Assembly: GCF_004564135.1 (NCBI RefSeq)
Contig: NZ_CP038255.1
Location: 1,272,501 to 1,336,500 of the forward strand
DNA from: Terasakiella sp. SH-1
Lineage (GTDB): Bacteria > Pseudomonadota > Alphaproteobacteria > Rhodospirillales > Terasakiellaceae
Direction: 5' to 3'
Length of the DNA: 64,000 nt
Part shown: positions 8,560 through 18,518 of the stretch, one piece after another
Layout: every line of letters starts with the position of its first letter
Numbering within the stretch: position 1 is the stretch's first letter
The notes under the pieces: generated by a model
What the model was told of the DNA's origin: nothing
The model's input: the letters and a program-made list of their open reading frames with translations, nothing else
Databases searched by the model: none
Position numbers and translations under genes: made by a program

Positions 8560-9936
8560 CTAGAAAAACTCCAAGCGCACAGAGAACATTTTTTCAACCT
8601 TGCGCACAGAATCAGATGCGGCAAACAGAACCACGCGGTCTTTGGGTTCCACAACTGTGCCACCACGCGGTGAAATCACCTGTCCATCGCGCACAATGGC
8701 CCCTAACAAGACGCCTGAGGGCATTTTAACGTCACGCAAGGGGGCACCAACCAGTGGTGAGGTTTCAAGGGCCTCAGCCTCAATCAATTCACCAAAGCCC
8801 TCACGCAAAGAGTGAACGCTATGGATACGGCCACGGCGGACTTGTTGCAGGATTTGTGAAACCGTGATGTTACGCGGGTTGACCACCACATCCACGTCCA
8901 GCTGGTTGAGCAAGGGTTCGTATAAAGATTTGTTAATCAGGGTGACAGCACGTTGGGAGCCCATGCGTTTGGCAAGCAAGGCACCAAGGATGTTGGTTTC
9001 GTCATCATCGGTGACAGAAACAATCGTTTCTGCTGATGATACGTTCGCTTCCATAAGTAAATCTTGATCGCGTACGTCACCGCATAAGACGGTTGTCTTG
9101 GTCAAATGGGCGGCGATATGGCGTGCGCGCGATTCATCTTTTTCAATGATCTTGGCATTGACCCACGGATATTCACGTTCCAGCTGCTGGGCCAAAAACA
9201 GGCCGATGTTCCCGCCCCCAAAGATCAGAAGGCGGCGGGCTTCTGTTTCTTCATGACCAAAGGCGGTTAAGGCACGGGCCATATGTTCTTCATCTACAAC
9301 GAAGAAGGCTTCATCACCGGGAAGAATTTGATCGTCAGCGGTTGGGATCATGGATTTACCATCGCGCACCATACCAACCACAACGATATTCAGGTCCGGG
9401 AAAAGCTGGGCCAGCTGGCGCAGTGGTGTATGTACCAGCGGGCAGTCTTCTTCACAGCGCACCCCAACAAGGCGCACTTTGCCTCCACACAGCGGGATCA
9501 TATCTGTGGCACCGGGAACGGTCAGACGACGCATAACAGCGCGTGCGACTTCAATTTCCGGGGAAATAATCACGTCAATGGGCAGATTGTCACGGGTATA
9601 AAGGTTTTGCCATTCCGGTGCGAGATAGCTTTGGGACCGGATGCGGGCGATTTTTTTAGGGACATTAAACAGGGAATGGGCCACTTGGGCGGCGACCATG
9701 TTAATCTCATCGGTATAGGTTACAGCAATGAGCATGTCGGCATCTTCGGCGCCAGCTTCTTTTAAAACGTCCGGGTGGCAGGCATGTCCGGTGACGCCGC
9801 GACAGTCCAATGTATCGGTGAGCTTGCCAATCAAGGTGGGGGATTGGTCGACAACGGTGACATCGTTGTCTTCCATGGCAAGATAGTGTGCGATGTTGGA
9901 GCCGACTTGCCCTGCCCCGCAGATAATGACCTTCAT
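8560..9936 (-). CDS. trkA: Trk system potassium uptake protein TrkA
   Basis: TrkA is the cytosolic, NAD(H)-binding regulatory ring of the TrkH/TrkG potassium channel. The 458-residue product has two RCK units. The first starts VIICGAGQVGSNIAHYLA (residues 3-20) and carries a C-terminal RCK_C part with LRQLAQLFPDL. The second starts LLIFGGGNIGLFLAQQL (near 233) and ends with an RCK_C part containing GELIEAEALETSPLVG. It lies 18 bp after ntrX, as in most alphaproteobacterial ntrYX loci. The partner channel gene is not in the window. Confidence 0.96.
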   Translation of the reverse strand: MKVIICGAGQVGSNIAHYLAMEDNDVTVVDQSPTLIGKLTDTLDCRGVTGHACHPDVLKEAGAEDADMLIAVTYTDEINMVAAQVAHSLFNVPKKIARIRSQSYLAPEWQNLYTRDNLPIDVIISPEIEVARAVMRRLTVPGATDMIPLCGGKVRLVGVRCEEDCPLVHTPLRQLAQLFPDLNIVVVGMVRDGKSMIPTADDQILPGDEAFFVVDEEHMARALTAFGHEETEARRLLIFGGGNIGLFLAQQLEREYPWVNAKIIEKDESRARHIAAHLTKTTVLCGDVRDQDLLMEANVSSAETIVSVTDDDETNILGALLAKRMGSQRAVTLINKSLYEPLLNQLDVDVVVNPRNITVSQILQQVRRGRIHSVHSLREGFGELIEAEALETSPLVGAPLRDVKMPSGVLLGAIVRDGQVISPRGGTVVEPKDRVVLFAASDSVRKVEKMFSVRLEFF

Positions 9937-9954
9937 GTCTTATGTTTTCCTATC

Positions 9955-11340
9955 TTATGCCTTGGCTTTTTCATCGGCCGTCAGGTTCAGGGATTTCAGT
10001 TTGCGATGAAGTGCTGAACGTTCCATGCCGACAAAGCTTGCTGTTTTAGAGATATTCCCGCCAAAACGATTGATTTGGGTACTAAGATATTCCCGTTCGA
10101 AAATTTCACGGGCATCGCGTAGTGGCAGGCCCATAATTTCACTGGTTTGGTCCCATTTCAAGGTTTCAGAATCCTGTGCGGTGACTTCTCGGGGCAGCAT
10201 GTCTGATTTAATCGGCTGGCTGGCATCGCCTGGGGCCATAATCAGGACACGTTCCACCACATTGCGTAGTTCACGTACATTACCGGGCCATTCGTAGGCT
10301 TGCATGGCGGCTAAAGCATCATCGCTGAAACTGCGTGGTGCATGCCCCAATGAATCAGCTGTTTTATGCATGAAATATTCCGCCAGTGTTGAGATGTCAT
10401 CACGATGATCTGCCAGTGAAGGAATATCAATCGGCACAACACTTAAGCGATAAAATAAATCTTCGCGAAAACGCCCTTCTGCCATTTCAAGGCTGAGGTC
10501 TTTGGAACTGGAGGCAACAACACGCACATCGACTTCTACAGGGGTCGTGCCTCCTACACGTAAGAAACGTTGTTCTTGAAGAACCCGTACAATCTTGCCC
10601 TGAGTTTCTGCGGGCATGTCACTGACTTCATCAAGGAGTAGCGTCCCATTATGGGCCTGTTCAAAAAAACCGACCTTACCGGGCTGACCATTGGCTTCAA
10701 CCCCGAAGAGTTCGCTTTCAACTTTATCAGATTCCATTGTTGCGCAATTAAGAACCACAAAGGGGCCTTTGGCGCGTTTGGATTGCAAATGGAGATGGCG
10801 CGCGGCCACTTCTTTACCGCAACCGGCCGGGCCGTTAATCAATACACGACTGTTGGATACGGCCACCTTTTCAACGGCTTGGCGTAACTGGTTAATCCGG
10901 CTTGAACTGCCAACCAATTGGTTTTCAACAGCCCCACGGGTACGGAGCTCCGCATTTTCACGACGAAGGTCGGCTGTTTCCAGAGCGCGTTCTACAGCCA
11001 TAAGAAGACGGTCTGTTTTAAAGGGTTTTTCAATGAAATCATAGGCACCGTCATGCAGGGCTTTCACGGCTGTCTCAATCGTGCCGTGACCACTCATCAT
11101 CACAACGGGCAGGTCTGGATGGTCTTTTTTCAGGGCTTTTAAAATGCCAAGCCCATCCAGACGGCTGCCTTGTAACCAGATATCCAGCAAAACAAGGCTG
11201 GGCCGACGTGTCTTGACCAGCTCAAGAGCTTGAGTGTCGCCACCGGCTTCGCGGGTTTCATAGCCTTCATCTTCAAGGATGCCTGAGGTCAGCATGCGAA
11301 TGTCGGCTTCGTCATCAACGATCAGAATATCATGCGCCAT
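9955..11340 (-). CDS. ntrX: Response regulator NtrX (sigma54-AAA type, no GAFTGA motif)
   Basis: The 461-residue product has a receiver domain (DDEADIRML near residue 9, phospho-Asp in LVLLDIWLQ near 54), an AAA+ domain with Walker A NGPAGCGKE, and a Fis-type helix-turn-helix at the C-terminus (GNISKTASFVGMERSALHRK). Where sigma54 activators carry GAFTGA, this protein reads ELFGVEANGQPGKVGFFEQ, so the sigma54-contact loop is missing. That is known for many alphaproteobacterial NtrX proteins, which act as ordinary regulators of nitrogen, envelope and redox genes. The gene overlaps ntrY by 11 bp, which implies coupled expression with its kinase. Confidence 0.95.
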   Translation of the reverse strand: MAHDILIVDDEADIRMLTSGILEDEGYETREAGGDTQALELVKTRRPSLVLLDIWLQGSRLDGLGILKALKKDHPDLPVVMMSGHGTIETAVKALHDGAYDFIEKPFKTDRLLMAVERALETADLRRENAELRTRGAVENQLVGSSSRINQLRQAVEKVAVSNSRVLINGPAGCGKEVAARHLHLQSKRAKGPFVVLNCATMESDKVESELFGVEANGQPGKVGFFEQAHNGTLLLDEVSDMPAETQGKIVRVLQEQRFLRVGGTTPVEVDVRVVASSSKDLSLEMAEGRFREDLFYRLSVVPIDIPSLADHRDDISTLAEYFMHKTADSLGHAPRSFSDDALAAMQAYEWPGNVRELRNVVERVLIMAPGDASQPIKSDMLPREVTAQDSETLKWDQTSEIMGLPLRDAREIFEREYLSTQINRFGGNISKTASFVGMERSALHRKLKSLNLTADEKAKA

Positions 11341-13636
11341 CTGTTACCAACCTTACTGTCATTGCCATCGGGTCCTCTTGTTCTTCTTGTGGGTTTTTTT
11401 GCCCATGTTCTTCAAATTCGGGGAAGCGCAGTTCAACCAATGCTCCTCCCCCTTCTCGGTCTTTCAGAGTCAATTGCCCCTGATGTTCCTCCATGATTTT
11501 TTTCGCGATAGCCAAGCCCAGACCTGTTCCTTTGGTTCGGGTGGTGACATATGGGTCTGTCAGCTTTTCGCGTTCATCCTCAGGGAAGCCAATGCCATTA
11601 TCAGAAATTTTAATTATGATTTCGTTACTTTCTTCACTTAAAGATAGGGCAACGGTGCCCAATGGAGCATCCATCCCTTCTTTCACCGGATCATCCGGGT
11701 CCATGTCATATTTGCTGAAAATCCCTTCGGCAGCATTTTTCACCAGATTGGTCAGCAAACGCGAGATTTGTTTGCGATCACACAGTAATACAGCACCGTT
11801 TTCAGGCAGTTCCAGCTCATAGTCGACCAGCTCCGTTCGGTTTTTCTCAAGGAAAATAATTTCCCCACAGAGTTCCTCAATGTTCTCTTTTTTCAACACC
11901 GGACGGGGCATGCGGGCAAAAGAGGAAAATTCATCGACCATATTGCGCATGTCTTCGACTTGGCGAATGATGGTTTCTGTACACATGGAGAATGTGTCAG
12001 GGTCATTTTCAATGTCTTTGAGATATTTACGTTTTAGGCGTTCTGCTGACAGTTGAATTGGGGTCAGCGGGTTTTTAATCTCGTGTGCAATCCGCCGTGC
12101 CACATTGGCCCAGGCTGCGCGACGTTCAGCACTTTGTAGTTCGGTAATATCATCAAAGGTCAGCACATAACCGATCAGGTCATCTTCCACCCATTCTGCG
12201 GCAATACTGGCATTGATGATACGGACTTGTCCATTGCGCAAAAGCTTGATTTCTTCCTGAGCGGGTCGATTGGGTTTGAGCGAAACTTTGGACAGCAGGT
12301 CTTCCAGTTCGGGTAAGACGTCACGCAAGGGCTGGCCCATCAGATGCCCAATTTCAGTTTGCAAAAACAGGCTGGCAAAACGGTTGGGTAAGTGAATAAA
12401 GCCTTCCGGGTCAATCCCGATCACTCCGGCAGAGACACCATCCAGAACGGTTTCGGTAAAACGGTGGCGTTCAGCCATTTCTCTGTTGGCTTCAATCAGG
12501 CTGTCGCGCTGGGCTTCGAGCTGTTCGGCCATTCGGTTAAAGGCGCGGCCCAGCATGCCAATTTCATCTGCACTATGTTCCTTATCCACCCGTACAGCCA
12601 GGTCGCCTTTTCGGATGCGCTCGCTGCCTTCAATCAAGTCTGTCAACGGGCGCACCATCTGGTTGGCAAAGGTCATGCCCAGCCAGGCAGCAGCCAGTAA
12701 CAGCATGAAGGCAATGATCATAAAGATCATGACAAAGCTGATATGAATGCCTTCCCGGCGTTTTTCCAGTTCTGAATATTGGGAATAGGCATTATGAACC
12801 CGTTCAATTGACCCACTGATTTCCGGTGGAATGAAACGACCGATAAACAGGTAGGTATCAATATAACGTTCAAGTTTTACCACGGCGCGTGCGCGGTCAT
12901 TTCGTGGCTCATAAGTGATTACCACATCCCGGTTGTTGGCCTTTTCAAAGACTTCGCGATCAATGGTATCAAAGGCAAGGCTCAGGGTTAGGGCTGTATG
13001 TGCCAGAACACGTCCCTGCCCGTCTAAAATTGCAGCTTCGACTAGGTTTTTTTCCTGTGCCAGACGGATCAGTTCCCGTTTTAGGGAATAGGTCGAACGA
13101 GAAAGTTGTGGTGCGTTGCGGTTGAGGGCATTTGCCATAGACAAGGCATCAATTTGAATGGAACGGATATGTTCCTCGCGATAGGCTTCTGCGACAGTTT
13201 GTGAGGAACTGAGCGCTGTTGAAACACGTTCGTTAAACCAGGACTGCATGCCCAAATTCAGGTAAAGACCTGCAAAAATAGCAACAAGAATGGCAGGTGT
13301 AACAGCCAGTAAGCTAAAGAACAGAACCAGCCGGGTATGCAGTTTTGACCCCGCAATACCACGTGAATGCTGTATTTTCAGGTTAATCAGTCGGCGGATG
13401 ATTAATGTGCCCAGCAAAAGCATAAGAACGGCATCGACATAAAGAAGATTCAGGATGAGGGACGGGTCAGATTCCCCCGGTCCTGAGCTACTCATGGCAA
13501 TAAAAGTTGCCAGCCCAGAAAAGATGGTTGAAATAACCAGTAAAAAGGCCAGCTTGCGCCCTAGCCCGGTGCGGCGAAACCAGATCAGAAATTTTGTGAG
13601 TTGATCTGCGCTGGATTTAGGTAAAGATACCGACAT
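11330..13636 (-). CDS. ntrY: Sensor histidine kinase NtrY
   Basis: This 768-residue membrane kinase is the partner of NtrX. It has about four membrane segments: two in the first 95 residues, one near 110 and one near 310, with a periplasmic sensor part between the last two. Then come HAMP (about 325-385), PAS (about 395-500), and HisKA with phospho-acceptor [16 protein letters not shown] near 530. The ATPase part has an N box near 635, SDNGIGFPEDER and TKGTGLGLAIAKKIMEEH. Length and order are standard for NtrY. A 176-bp gap upstream carries an exact copy of a dispersed 28-bp repeat and a TGTTGC inverted repeat, so a promoter there is likely. Confidence 0.96.
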   Translation of the reverse strand: MSVSLPKSSADQLTKFLIWFRRTGLGRKLAFLLVISTIFSGLATFIAMSSSGPGESDPSLILNLLYVDAVLMLLLGTLIIRRLINLKIQHSRGIAGSKLHTRLVLFFSLLAVTPAILVAIFAGLYLNLGMQSWFNERVSTALSSSQTVAEAYREEHIRSIQIDALSMANALNRNAPQLSRSTYSLKRELIRLAQEKNLVEAAILDGQGRVLAHTALTLSLAFDTIDREVFEKANNRDVVITYEPRNDRARAVVKLERYIDTYLFIGRFIPPEISGSIERVHNAYSQYSELEKRREGIHISFVMIFMIIAFMLLLAAAWLGMTFANQMVRPLTDLIEGSERIRKGDLAVRVDKEHSADEIGMLGRAFNRMAEQLEAQRDSLIEANREMAERHRFTETVLDGVSAGVIGIDPEGFIHLPNRFASLFLQTEIGHLMGQPLRDVLPELEDLLSKVSLKPNRPAQEEIKLLRNGQVRIINASIAAEWVEDDLIGYVLTFDDITELQSAERRAAWANVARRIAHEIKNPLTPIQLSAERLKRKYLKDIENDPDTFSMCTETIIRQVEDMRNMVDEFSSFARMPRPVLKKENIEELCGEIIFLEKNRTELVDYELELPENGAVLLCDRKQISRLLTNLVKNAAEGIFSKYDMDPDDPVKEGMDAPLGTVALSLSEESNEIIIKISDNGIGFPEDEREKLTDPYVTTRTKGTGLGLAIAKKIMEEHQGQLTLKDREGGGALVELRFPEFEEHGQKNPQEEQEDPMAMTVRLVTDGA

Positions 13637-13669
13637 ACATTCCCCTTAAAACGGGTTCCCACCATAGAT

Positions 13670-13697
13670 ATAGCAAATCCCGAGTAATTTTGATTAA
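13670..13697 (-). repeat. Copy 1 of an exact 28-bp dispersed repeat
   Basis: These 28 bases are identical, in reverse complement, to 31711-31738. Here the element lies 34-61 bp upstream of the ntrY start codon. The flanks of the two copies differ. It is not palindromic. Its role is unknown. Confidence 0.75.
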
Positions 13698-13770
13698 AAA
13701 TTACGACGACGTATTTGCGTAAAATCAAAGAGTTATAACTGATGTATTTAGGTGGGAGTTTAGCCTTAGT

Positions 13771-13796
13771 TGTTGCGCAAATGCAACACCTGTTGC
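13771..13796. promoter_or_regulatory. Inverted repeat in the ntrC-ntrY gap, candidate operator
   Basis: TGTTGC (13771-13776) and GCAACA (13783-13788) form a perfect 6-bp inverted repeat, and a third TGTTGC follows at 13791. It lies about 135-160 bp upstream of ntrY in the only sizeable gap of the ntr cluster. It does not match the NtrC consensus. A regulator site is a guess. Confidence 0.3.
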
Positions 13797-13812
13797 GTTT
13801 GTGTCGGTAATT

Positions 13813-15261
13813 TTATTTCCCGGCATTTTTCGTGATTGGAATGTTGAGTTCGCGGATTTTTTTGCGAAGGGTATTCCGGTTCAGTCCCAGGACTTGAGAG
13901 GATTTGATCTGATTGCCGTTTGTCGCTTCTAAAGTCATTGAGATTAAAGGTCTTTCAATCTCTTTTAATATGCGGTCATAAAGTCCCGGTGGTGGCAAGC
14001 CATCATCATGGGCATCAAAATAAGAACGTAGGTGATATTCAACGGCAGCAGACAGGTTGTCTGGGTCGCTTTCACCACCGCCAGAGGCACTTTGGGCGCT
14101 GAGTTCAGCCAATTCCTGCTGGATGACTTCCAGTGTGATGGTTTCTTGCGAATAAAGGGCTGCAAGGCGGCGAATGATGTTTTCAAGTTCGCGCACGTTG
14201 CCCGGCCAGTTATGTTGTTTCAGGCGGTCAAGGGCTGTTCCCTCAATGGTTTTCCAAGGCAGCCCCTCTTCTGCAACAAGGCTGAGAAAGTGATTAGCCA
14301 GTTCTGGAATATCTTCTGTGCGTTCACGCAAAGGGGGTAAGCGAATGGGCACAACGTTGAGACGATAATATAAATCTTCGCGAAAGAGTCCCTGACGGAT
14401 CAGGCTGCGCAAATCGCGGTGGGTTGCAGCCACAATGCGGACATTGGCCTTAATGGGCGTGCTGCCCCCGACTGTGGTGAATTCCCCTTCTTGTAAAACG
14501 CGCAACAGACGGGTTTGGGCTTCTGCTGGCATATCGCCGATTTCATCTAAAAACAGGGTGCCGCCTTCGGCCTGTTCAAAGCGGCCGGATTTACGGTTGG
14601 TTGCCCCTGTAAAGGAGCCTTTTTCATGGCCAAACAGTTCACTTTCAATCAGTTCTTTCGGGATGGCGGCCATGTTCAGGGCGACGAAATTTCCGTTGCG
14701 GCGTTTGCCGTAATCATGAAGGGCGCGTGCAACCAGCTCTTTACCTGTACCAGACTCCCCGGTAATCATCACCGACAGGTCGGTTCCCATCAGGCGGGCC
14801 AGCGTGCGATAGATATCCTGCATAGCCGCAGAACGCCCGATTAAGGGGAGTTCTTCTTCCATATTATCATCTGAAACGGCAGCGGGTTTGCACGGCTGTG
14901 GCGTTTCAAGGGCGCGTTTGACAACGGATGTAAGTTCGTTGAGGTCAAAGGGTTTGGGGAGGTATTCAAAGGCCCCGCGTTCGGTTGCGCGCACCGCTGT
15001 CATCAGGGTGTTTTGTGCACTCATAACAATGCAGCGCAGTTCGGGGCGGATTTTTTTGATGCGTGGGATCAGGTCAAGACCATTTTCGTCAGGCATGACC
15101 ACATCGGTAATGACCAAATCCCCTTCCCCTTCACTGACCCATCGCCATAGGGTGGAGGCATTTCCGGTAACACGAACTTCATAACCTGCCCGCCCCAGGG
15201 CCTGATTGAGGACGGTACGAATGGCAGCATCGTCATCGGCAATTAGGATTGTGGCAGTCAT
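13813..15261 (-). CDS. ntrC: Nitrogen regulation response regulator NtrC
   Basis: NtrC is the sigma54-dependent activator of nitrogen assimilation genes. The 482-residue product has a receiver domain with [11 protein letters not shown] and phospho-Asp in [13 protein letters not shown]. The AAA+ domain has Walker [11 protein letters not shown] and, unlike NtrX next door, an intact sigma54 loop (GSFTGA in [12 protein letters not shown]). Walker B is [13 protein letters not shown]. The C-terminal Fis helix-turn-helix reads [19 protein letters not shown]. The start overlaps the ntrB stop by 4 bp. Confidence 0.97.
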   Translation of the reverse strand: MTATILIADDDAAIRTVLNQALGRAGYEVRVTGNASTLWRWVSEGEGDLVITDVVMPDENGLDLIPRIKKIRPELRCIVMSAQNTLMTAVRATERGAFEYLPKPFDLNELTSVVKRALETPQPCKPAAVSDDNMEEELPLIGRSAAMQDIYRTLARLMGTDLSVMITGESGTGKELVARALHDYGKRRNGNFVALNMAAIPKELIESELFGHEKGSFTGATNRKSGRFEQAEGGTLFLDEIGDMPAEAQTRLLRVLQEGEFTTVGGSTPIKANVRIVAATHRDLRSLIRQGLFREDLYYRLNVVPIRLPPLRERTEDIPELANHFLSLVAEEGLPWKTIEGTALDRLKQHNWPGNVRELENIIRRLAALYSQETITLEVIQQELAELSAQSASGGGESDPDNLSAAVEYHLRSYFDAHDDGLPPPGLYDRILKEIERPLISMTLEATNGNQIKSSQVLGLNRNTLRKKIRELNIPITKNAGK

Positions 15262-16379
15262 GATTGTTTTTCCTTTTGGGTATCAAGGGGGCCGTGGAGT
15301 TTTTCTGAATACATGGGCAGCATAATGCGAAAGACGGTTTTCTTTGGCTCGCTTTCACATTCAATCAGCCCACCGTGATCACCGATCATTTTGGCAACCA
15401 AGGCGAGGCCAAGGCCGCTGCCTTTGGCTTTGGTGGTGACAAAGGGTTCAAATAGTTGGGAGCGCAGGTCTTCAGGGATGCCGGGGCCATTGTCCTGAAT
15501 GGAAACCATCAGGGGGAGATGCACACGGGTGTTTGATCCGGGTACGGCCAGACGCACGCCATGTTGATAGGCGGTGGTGATGGTGATTTCTGCTGTATCC
15601 TGTGTGGCGGCCTCGCTGGCATTTTTCACAAGATTAAGGATGATCTGAATGAGATTGTCCTTATTGCCAAATACCGGAGGCAAAGAAGGGTCGTATTGTT
15701 CAATGAAACGTACATGTTTACCAAAACCATTTTGGGCAAGGTGGCGTACATGTTCCAAAACCTGGTGGATGTTGACGGCTTCCCGTTTGATGGGACGTCC
15801 GTCTGAAAAATTTTCCATACGGTCAACAAGGGCGCAAATCCGGTCTGTTTCATCGGTGATCAGGCGTGTCAGGGTCTTGTCATCGTCATTGGCTGTCGTT
15901 TCCAGAAGTTGTGCAGCCCCGCGAATGCCGGAAAGCGGGTTTTTAATTTCATGGGCCAGCATGGCAGACATGGCAGTAATTGTGCGTGCCGCAGACCTGT
16001 GTTTCAGTTGTCGTGCAATTTGATCTGCCAAGGAGCGTTTGGTCAGAGTCAGGATGATCAGGGACGGATCTTCAATCAGGGGCGAGGCATTGGCATTGAC
16101 CAGCTGTTTACCCAAGCGTGGGGATTCCAGATTGACGCCATTTTCAGAGACATTGGCCTGATCAATGCGGGCTTGCTGGATCAGGGCAAGAATGGGGCTG
16201 TCATGGGGGATAAATTCATCAAGATTGCGTCCGGCTAAATAGGTTGCGCTGGCTTGAAGAAGCTGTTCACCACTTGTGTTGATGAAACGCATGATGCCTT
16301 TCTCATCAATGACAAAGACGCAGGAGGAAACAGAATTTAAAATAATTTCGCCATCAAATGAAATGGGGTCAGCAGGCAT
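15258..16379 (-). CDS. ntrB: Nitrogen regulation sensor kinase NtrB
   Basis: This cytosolic, 373-residue histidine kinase/phosphatase is controlled by PII and acts on NtrC. An N-terminal PAS domain (about 15-125) precedes HisKA, with the acceptor histidine in [17 protein letters not shown] near residue 145. The ATPase domain shows LVKNASEA (N box), [13 protein letters not shown] and [11 protein letters not shown]. No membrane segment is present, as expected. It starts 3 bp after the dusB stop and overlaps ntrC by 4 bp, the nifR3-ntrB-ntrC operon order of alphaproteobacteria. Confidence 0.97.
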   Translation of the reverse strand: MPADPISFDGEIILNSVSSCVFVIDEKGIMRFINTSGEQLLQASATYLAGRNLDEFIPHDSPILALIQQARIDQANVSENGVNLESPRLGKQLVNANASPLIEDPSLIILTLTKRSLADQIARQLKHRSAARTITAMSAMLAHEIKNPLSGIRGAAQLLETTANDDDKTLTRLITDETDRICALVDRMENFSDGRPIKREAVNIHQVLEHVRHLAQNGFGKHVRFIEQYDPSLPPVFGNKDNLIQIILNLVKNASEAATQDTAEITITTAYQHGVRLAVPGSNTRVHLPLMVSIQDNGPGIPEDLRSQLFEPFVTTKAKGSGLGLALVAKMIGDHGGLIECESEPKKTVFRIMLPMYSEKLHGPLDTQKEKQS

Positions 16380-16382
16380 GGT

Positions 16383-17363
16383 TCAGGCCACCTTTCTTTC
16401 AATATTGGCTGTGTAAAAATCATGAATTTTTTGCGTGACTTCTTGCGGAGTGGCAAGCTTCATGATCTCATTTCTGAAATGAGTGGCATCTTTCAGTCCC
16501 TTGCAGTACCAGCCGAGATGTTTGCGTGCATGACGTACGCCAACATGTTCCCCATAATGGGCAAGCATGGCCTGATAATGTTCCAGTACAATATCGCGCT
16601 GTTCTTCCAAAGATGGCGGTTCTGTGATGCTGCCATCGTTCAGATAGTCCATGACCTGTTTAAGAAACCAGGGACGACCATAGGCACCGCGACCAATCAT
16701 GACGCCATCAACACCGGATTGGGTGCGCATCTGATCGACATCTTCCAATGTGTTGATGTCGCCATTGCCAATGACGGGAATGGAAACAGCTTGTTTAATC
16801 GGTGCAATCGCAGCCCAGTTGGCGTGCCCGCCATACATTTGATTGCGTGTACGCCCGTGAATGGTGACGCAGGAAAGTCCTGCATCTTCAGCCATTTTTG
16901 CAAGGGTGACAGCGTTCAGGCTTTCTTCGTCCCAGCCCAGTCGCATTTTGACGGTGACAGGGACGCTGACTGCTTTTTTGACAGCTTGCATGATTTCGCC
17001 GGCGAGTTTTTCATTTCGCATCAAGGCGGAACCTGCATAGGATTTCACGACTTTTTTCACAGGGCAGCCCATGTTGATATCAATGATATCGGCCCCGCGT
17101 GCTTCGTTCATCTTGGCGGCTTCGGCCATGATTTCGGGGTCTGTTCCCGCCAATTGAACGGCAATGGGGTTTTCGTCTTCGCATGGGGTTGCCATTTTCT
17201 GTGTCTTGGTGGAGGCGCGGAGCATCTCCTGACTGGCAATCATTTCAGAGACAACGAGTCCGGTACCAAACTTTTTAACTAGTTTGCGAAAAGGCATATC
17301 GGTGACACCTGACATAGGGGCCAGGATCACCGGGCTTTCTAAGGTGATATTGCCAATCTTCAT
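16383..17363 (-). CDS. dusB: tRNA-dihydrouridine synthase DusB (NifR3)
   Basis: This FMN enzyme reduces uridine to dihydrouridine in tRNA D-loops. The 326-residue product has the family opening LESPVILAPMSGVTDMPFRK, the catalytic cysteine in DINMGCPVKKVVKSYAGSAL, VTVKMRLGW, HGRTRNQMY, PVIGNGDI and DGVMIGRGAYGRPW, ending with the helical tRNA-binding domain. It is the first gene of the ntrBC operon; the 140 bp upstream should hold the operon promoter. The historical name nifR3 reflects this linkage. Confidence 0.96.
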   Translation of the reverse strand: MKIGNITLESPVILAPMSGVTDMPFRKLVKKFGTGLVVSEMIASQEMLRASTKTQKMATPCEDENPIAVQLAGTDPEIMAEAAKMNEARGADIIDINMGCPVKKVVKSYAGSALMRNEKLAGEIMQAVKKAVSVPVTVKMRLGWDEESLNAVTLAKMAEDAGLSCVTIHGRTRNQMYGGHANWAAIAPIKQAVSIPVIGNGDINTLEDVDQMRTQSGVDGVMIGRGAYGRPWFLKQVMDYLNDGSITEPPSLEEQRDIVLEHYQAMLAHYGEHVGVRHARKHLGWYCKGLKDATHFRNEIMKLATPQEVTQKIHDFYTANIERKVA

Positions 17364-17504
17364 TGTCTAAAATTTAATCATGAATAATAACTGCACAAAC
17401 TATAGGCAATTATAGGACGCGCTGCAACATAAAACTGAGCCTCTTATACGTAAGTAGAAGAGGTTTCACGTTTCTATAAAAAAGGATTGAGTAAGGTCCT
17501 GACT

Positions 17505-18308
17505 CTACGCCATCATAATGTCTGTGACGAACTTAACGCCCAGAAAACCAAGGCTGAGCAACAGATAGGCAACCAGAACAAGGCGGGCAGCTTTACGTCC
17601 GCGCATGCCACTGTGATGATGGGCCCACAACAGGGCTGCAATGGCGATAAAGGCAGCGATGGAAAAGAGGCTTTTGTGATCGGCTGTCAGCAATGTGCCT
17701 GTTTCCATCATGGAAACCCCCATGCCGGAAAGGAGCCCAAGGGCCAGAACAATTTCACATGCGATTAAAAGACGCACCAGCAGGCTTTCACTATCGACAA
17801 CGGATGGTAAAATGCGGCTAAGCTTGGTTGGGCGTTTGGTTTTGAGTGCACGTTCAACCAAAAAGGCACTGAGCGCGGCAACGGCGGCAATGGTTGCCAT
17901 AGCATAAGTGAAGACGGAAATCGCAATGTGGAATATAATCCAGTTGCTGATGGCCCCTTCACTTTCAATGGTTTGACCGGGAAAGGCTGACCAAAGCAGC
18001 GCCCACAGGCCCATCGCGGCCAGATAGGGCATCAACAAGGGGCTGAGACGCCAGGCCAGGCGGGTGAGTGCACATGTCAGGGCAAAGCAAACGGCGCTGG
18101 CCGAAATTGTCACCCATATGGCCAATGACAAGGAGGTGCGCCATTCACCGGAGAGTTGTACCAATGTCCAGCTGAGTGATCCGGCAAGAGCAACGGCTAA
18201 CAGAGACCAGAAGGTCTTCCCCTGCTCTTTCGGTTCTTTAAAAAAATAGAGTGCAGGTACGGCCAGAGCGAGTACAGCACTGAAGCTGAAGATCATTGAT
18301 TGTAACAT
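17505..18308 (-). CDS. CcsA/YpjD-like cytochrome c assembly family membrane protein
   Basis: The 267-residue product has about eight hydrophobic segments. It carries the CcsA-family pattern in the middle: WIIFHIAISVFTYAMATIAA near residue 130, with the conserved histidine, and a second conserved histidine in TADHKSLFS near residue 210. Short eight-helix members like this are annotated YpjD or 'cytochrome c assembly family'; true haem-ligation function is unproven for them. The usual neighbour in other proteobacteria is ffh, which is not seen here. It is convergent with nothing and ends 141 bp upstream of dusB, probably forming its own unit. Confidence 0.75.
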   Translation of the reverse strand: MLQSMIFSFSAVLALAVPALYFFKEPKEQGKTFWSLLAVALAGSLSWTLVQLSGEWRTSLSLAIWVTISASAVCFALTCALTRLAWRLSPLLMPYLAAMGLWALLWSAFPGQTIESEGAISNWIIFHIAISVFTYAMATIAAVAALSAFLVERALKTKRPTKLSRILPSVVDSESLLVRLLIACEIVLALGLLSGMGVSMMETGTLLTADHKSLFSIAAFIAIAALLWAHHHSGMRGRKAARLVLVAYLLLSLGFLGVKFVTDIMMA

Positions 18309-18518
18309 AGTCTCAGTATCTAGCCTTATGTGGGCGTTGGATGCAATAGCTATTGTTTCATAGGGGGAGTCCCTTAATTTATTGAGTTTGGTTTGTGAAA
18401 AATGTCGCTAGGTAAGGAAATGACTTGCAGGAAGAGTATTTCTCTTTCAAAAGTCATTGATTATGGCCTTTGCGTCATTTTCTACAAATTCCGTAAATTA
18501 ACTAGGTCCTGACCTTAG

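Noticed and set aside
13771-13796. NtrC binding site before ntrY
   Set aside because: The inverted repeat TGTTGC/GCAACA does not match the NtrC consensus (TGCAC, five bases, GGTGCA), so only a generic candidate operator is listed.
16422-17282. 286-codon plus-strand ORF opposite dusB
   Set aside because: It is exactly antisense to a clear dusB gene, has no ribosome binding site and no recognisable motif.
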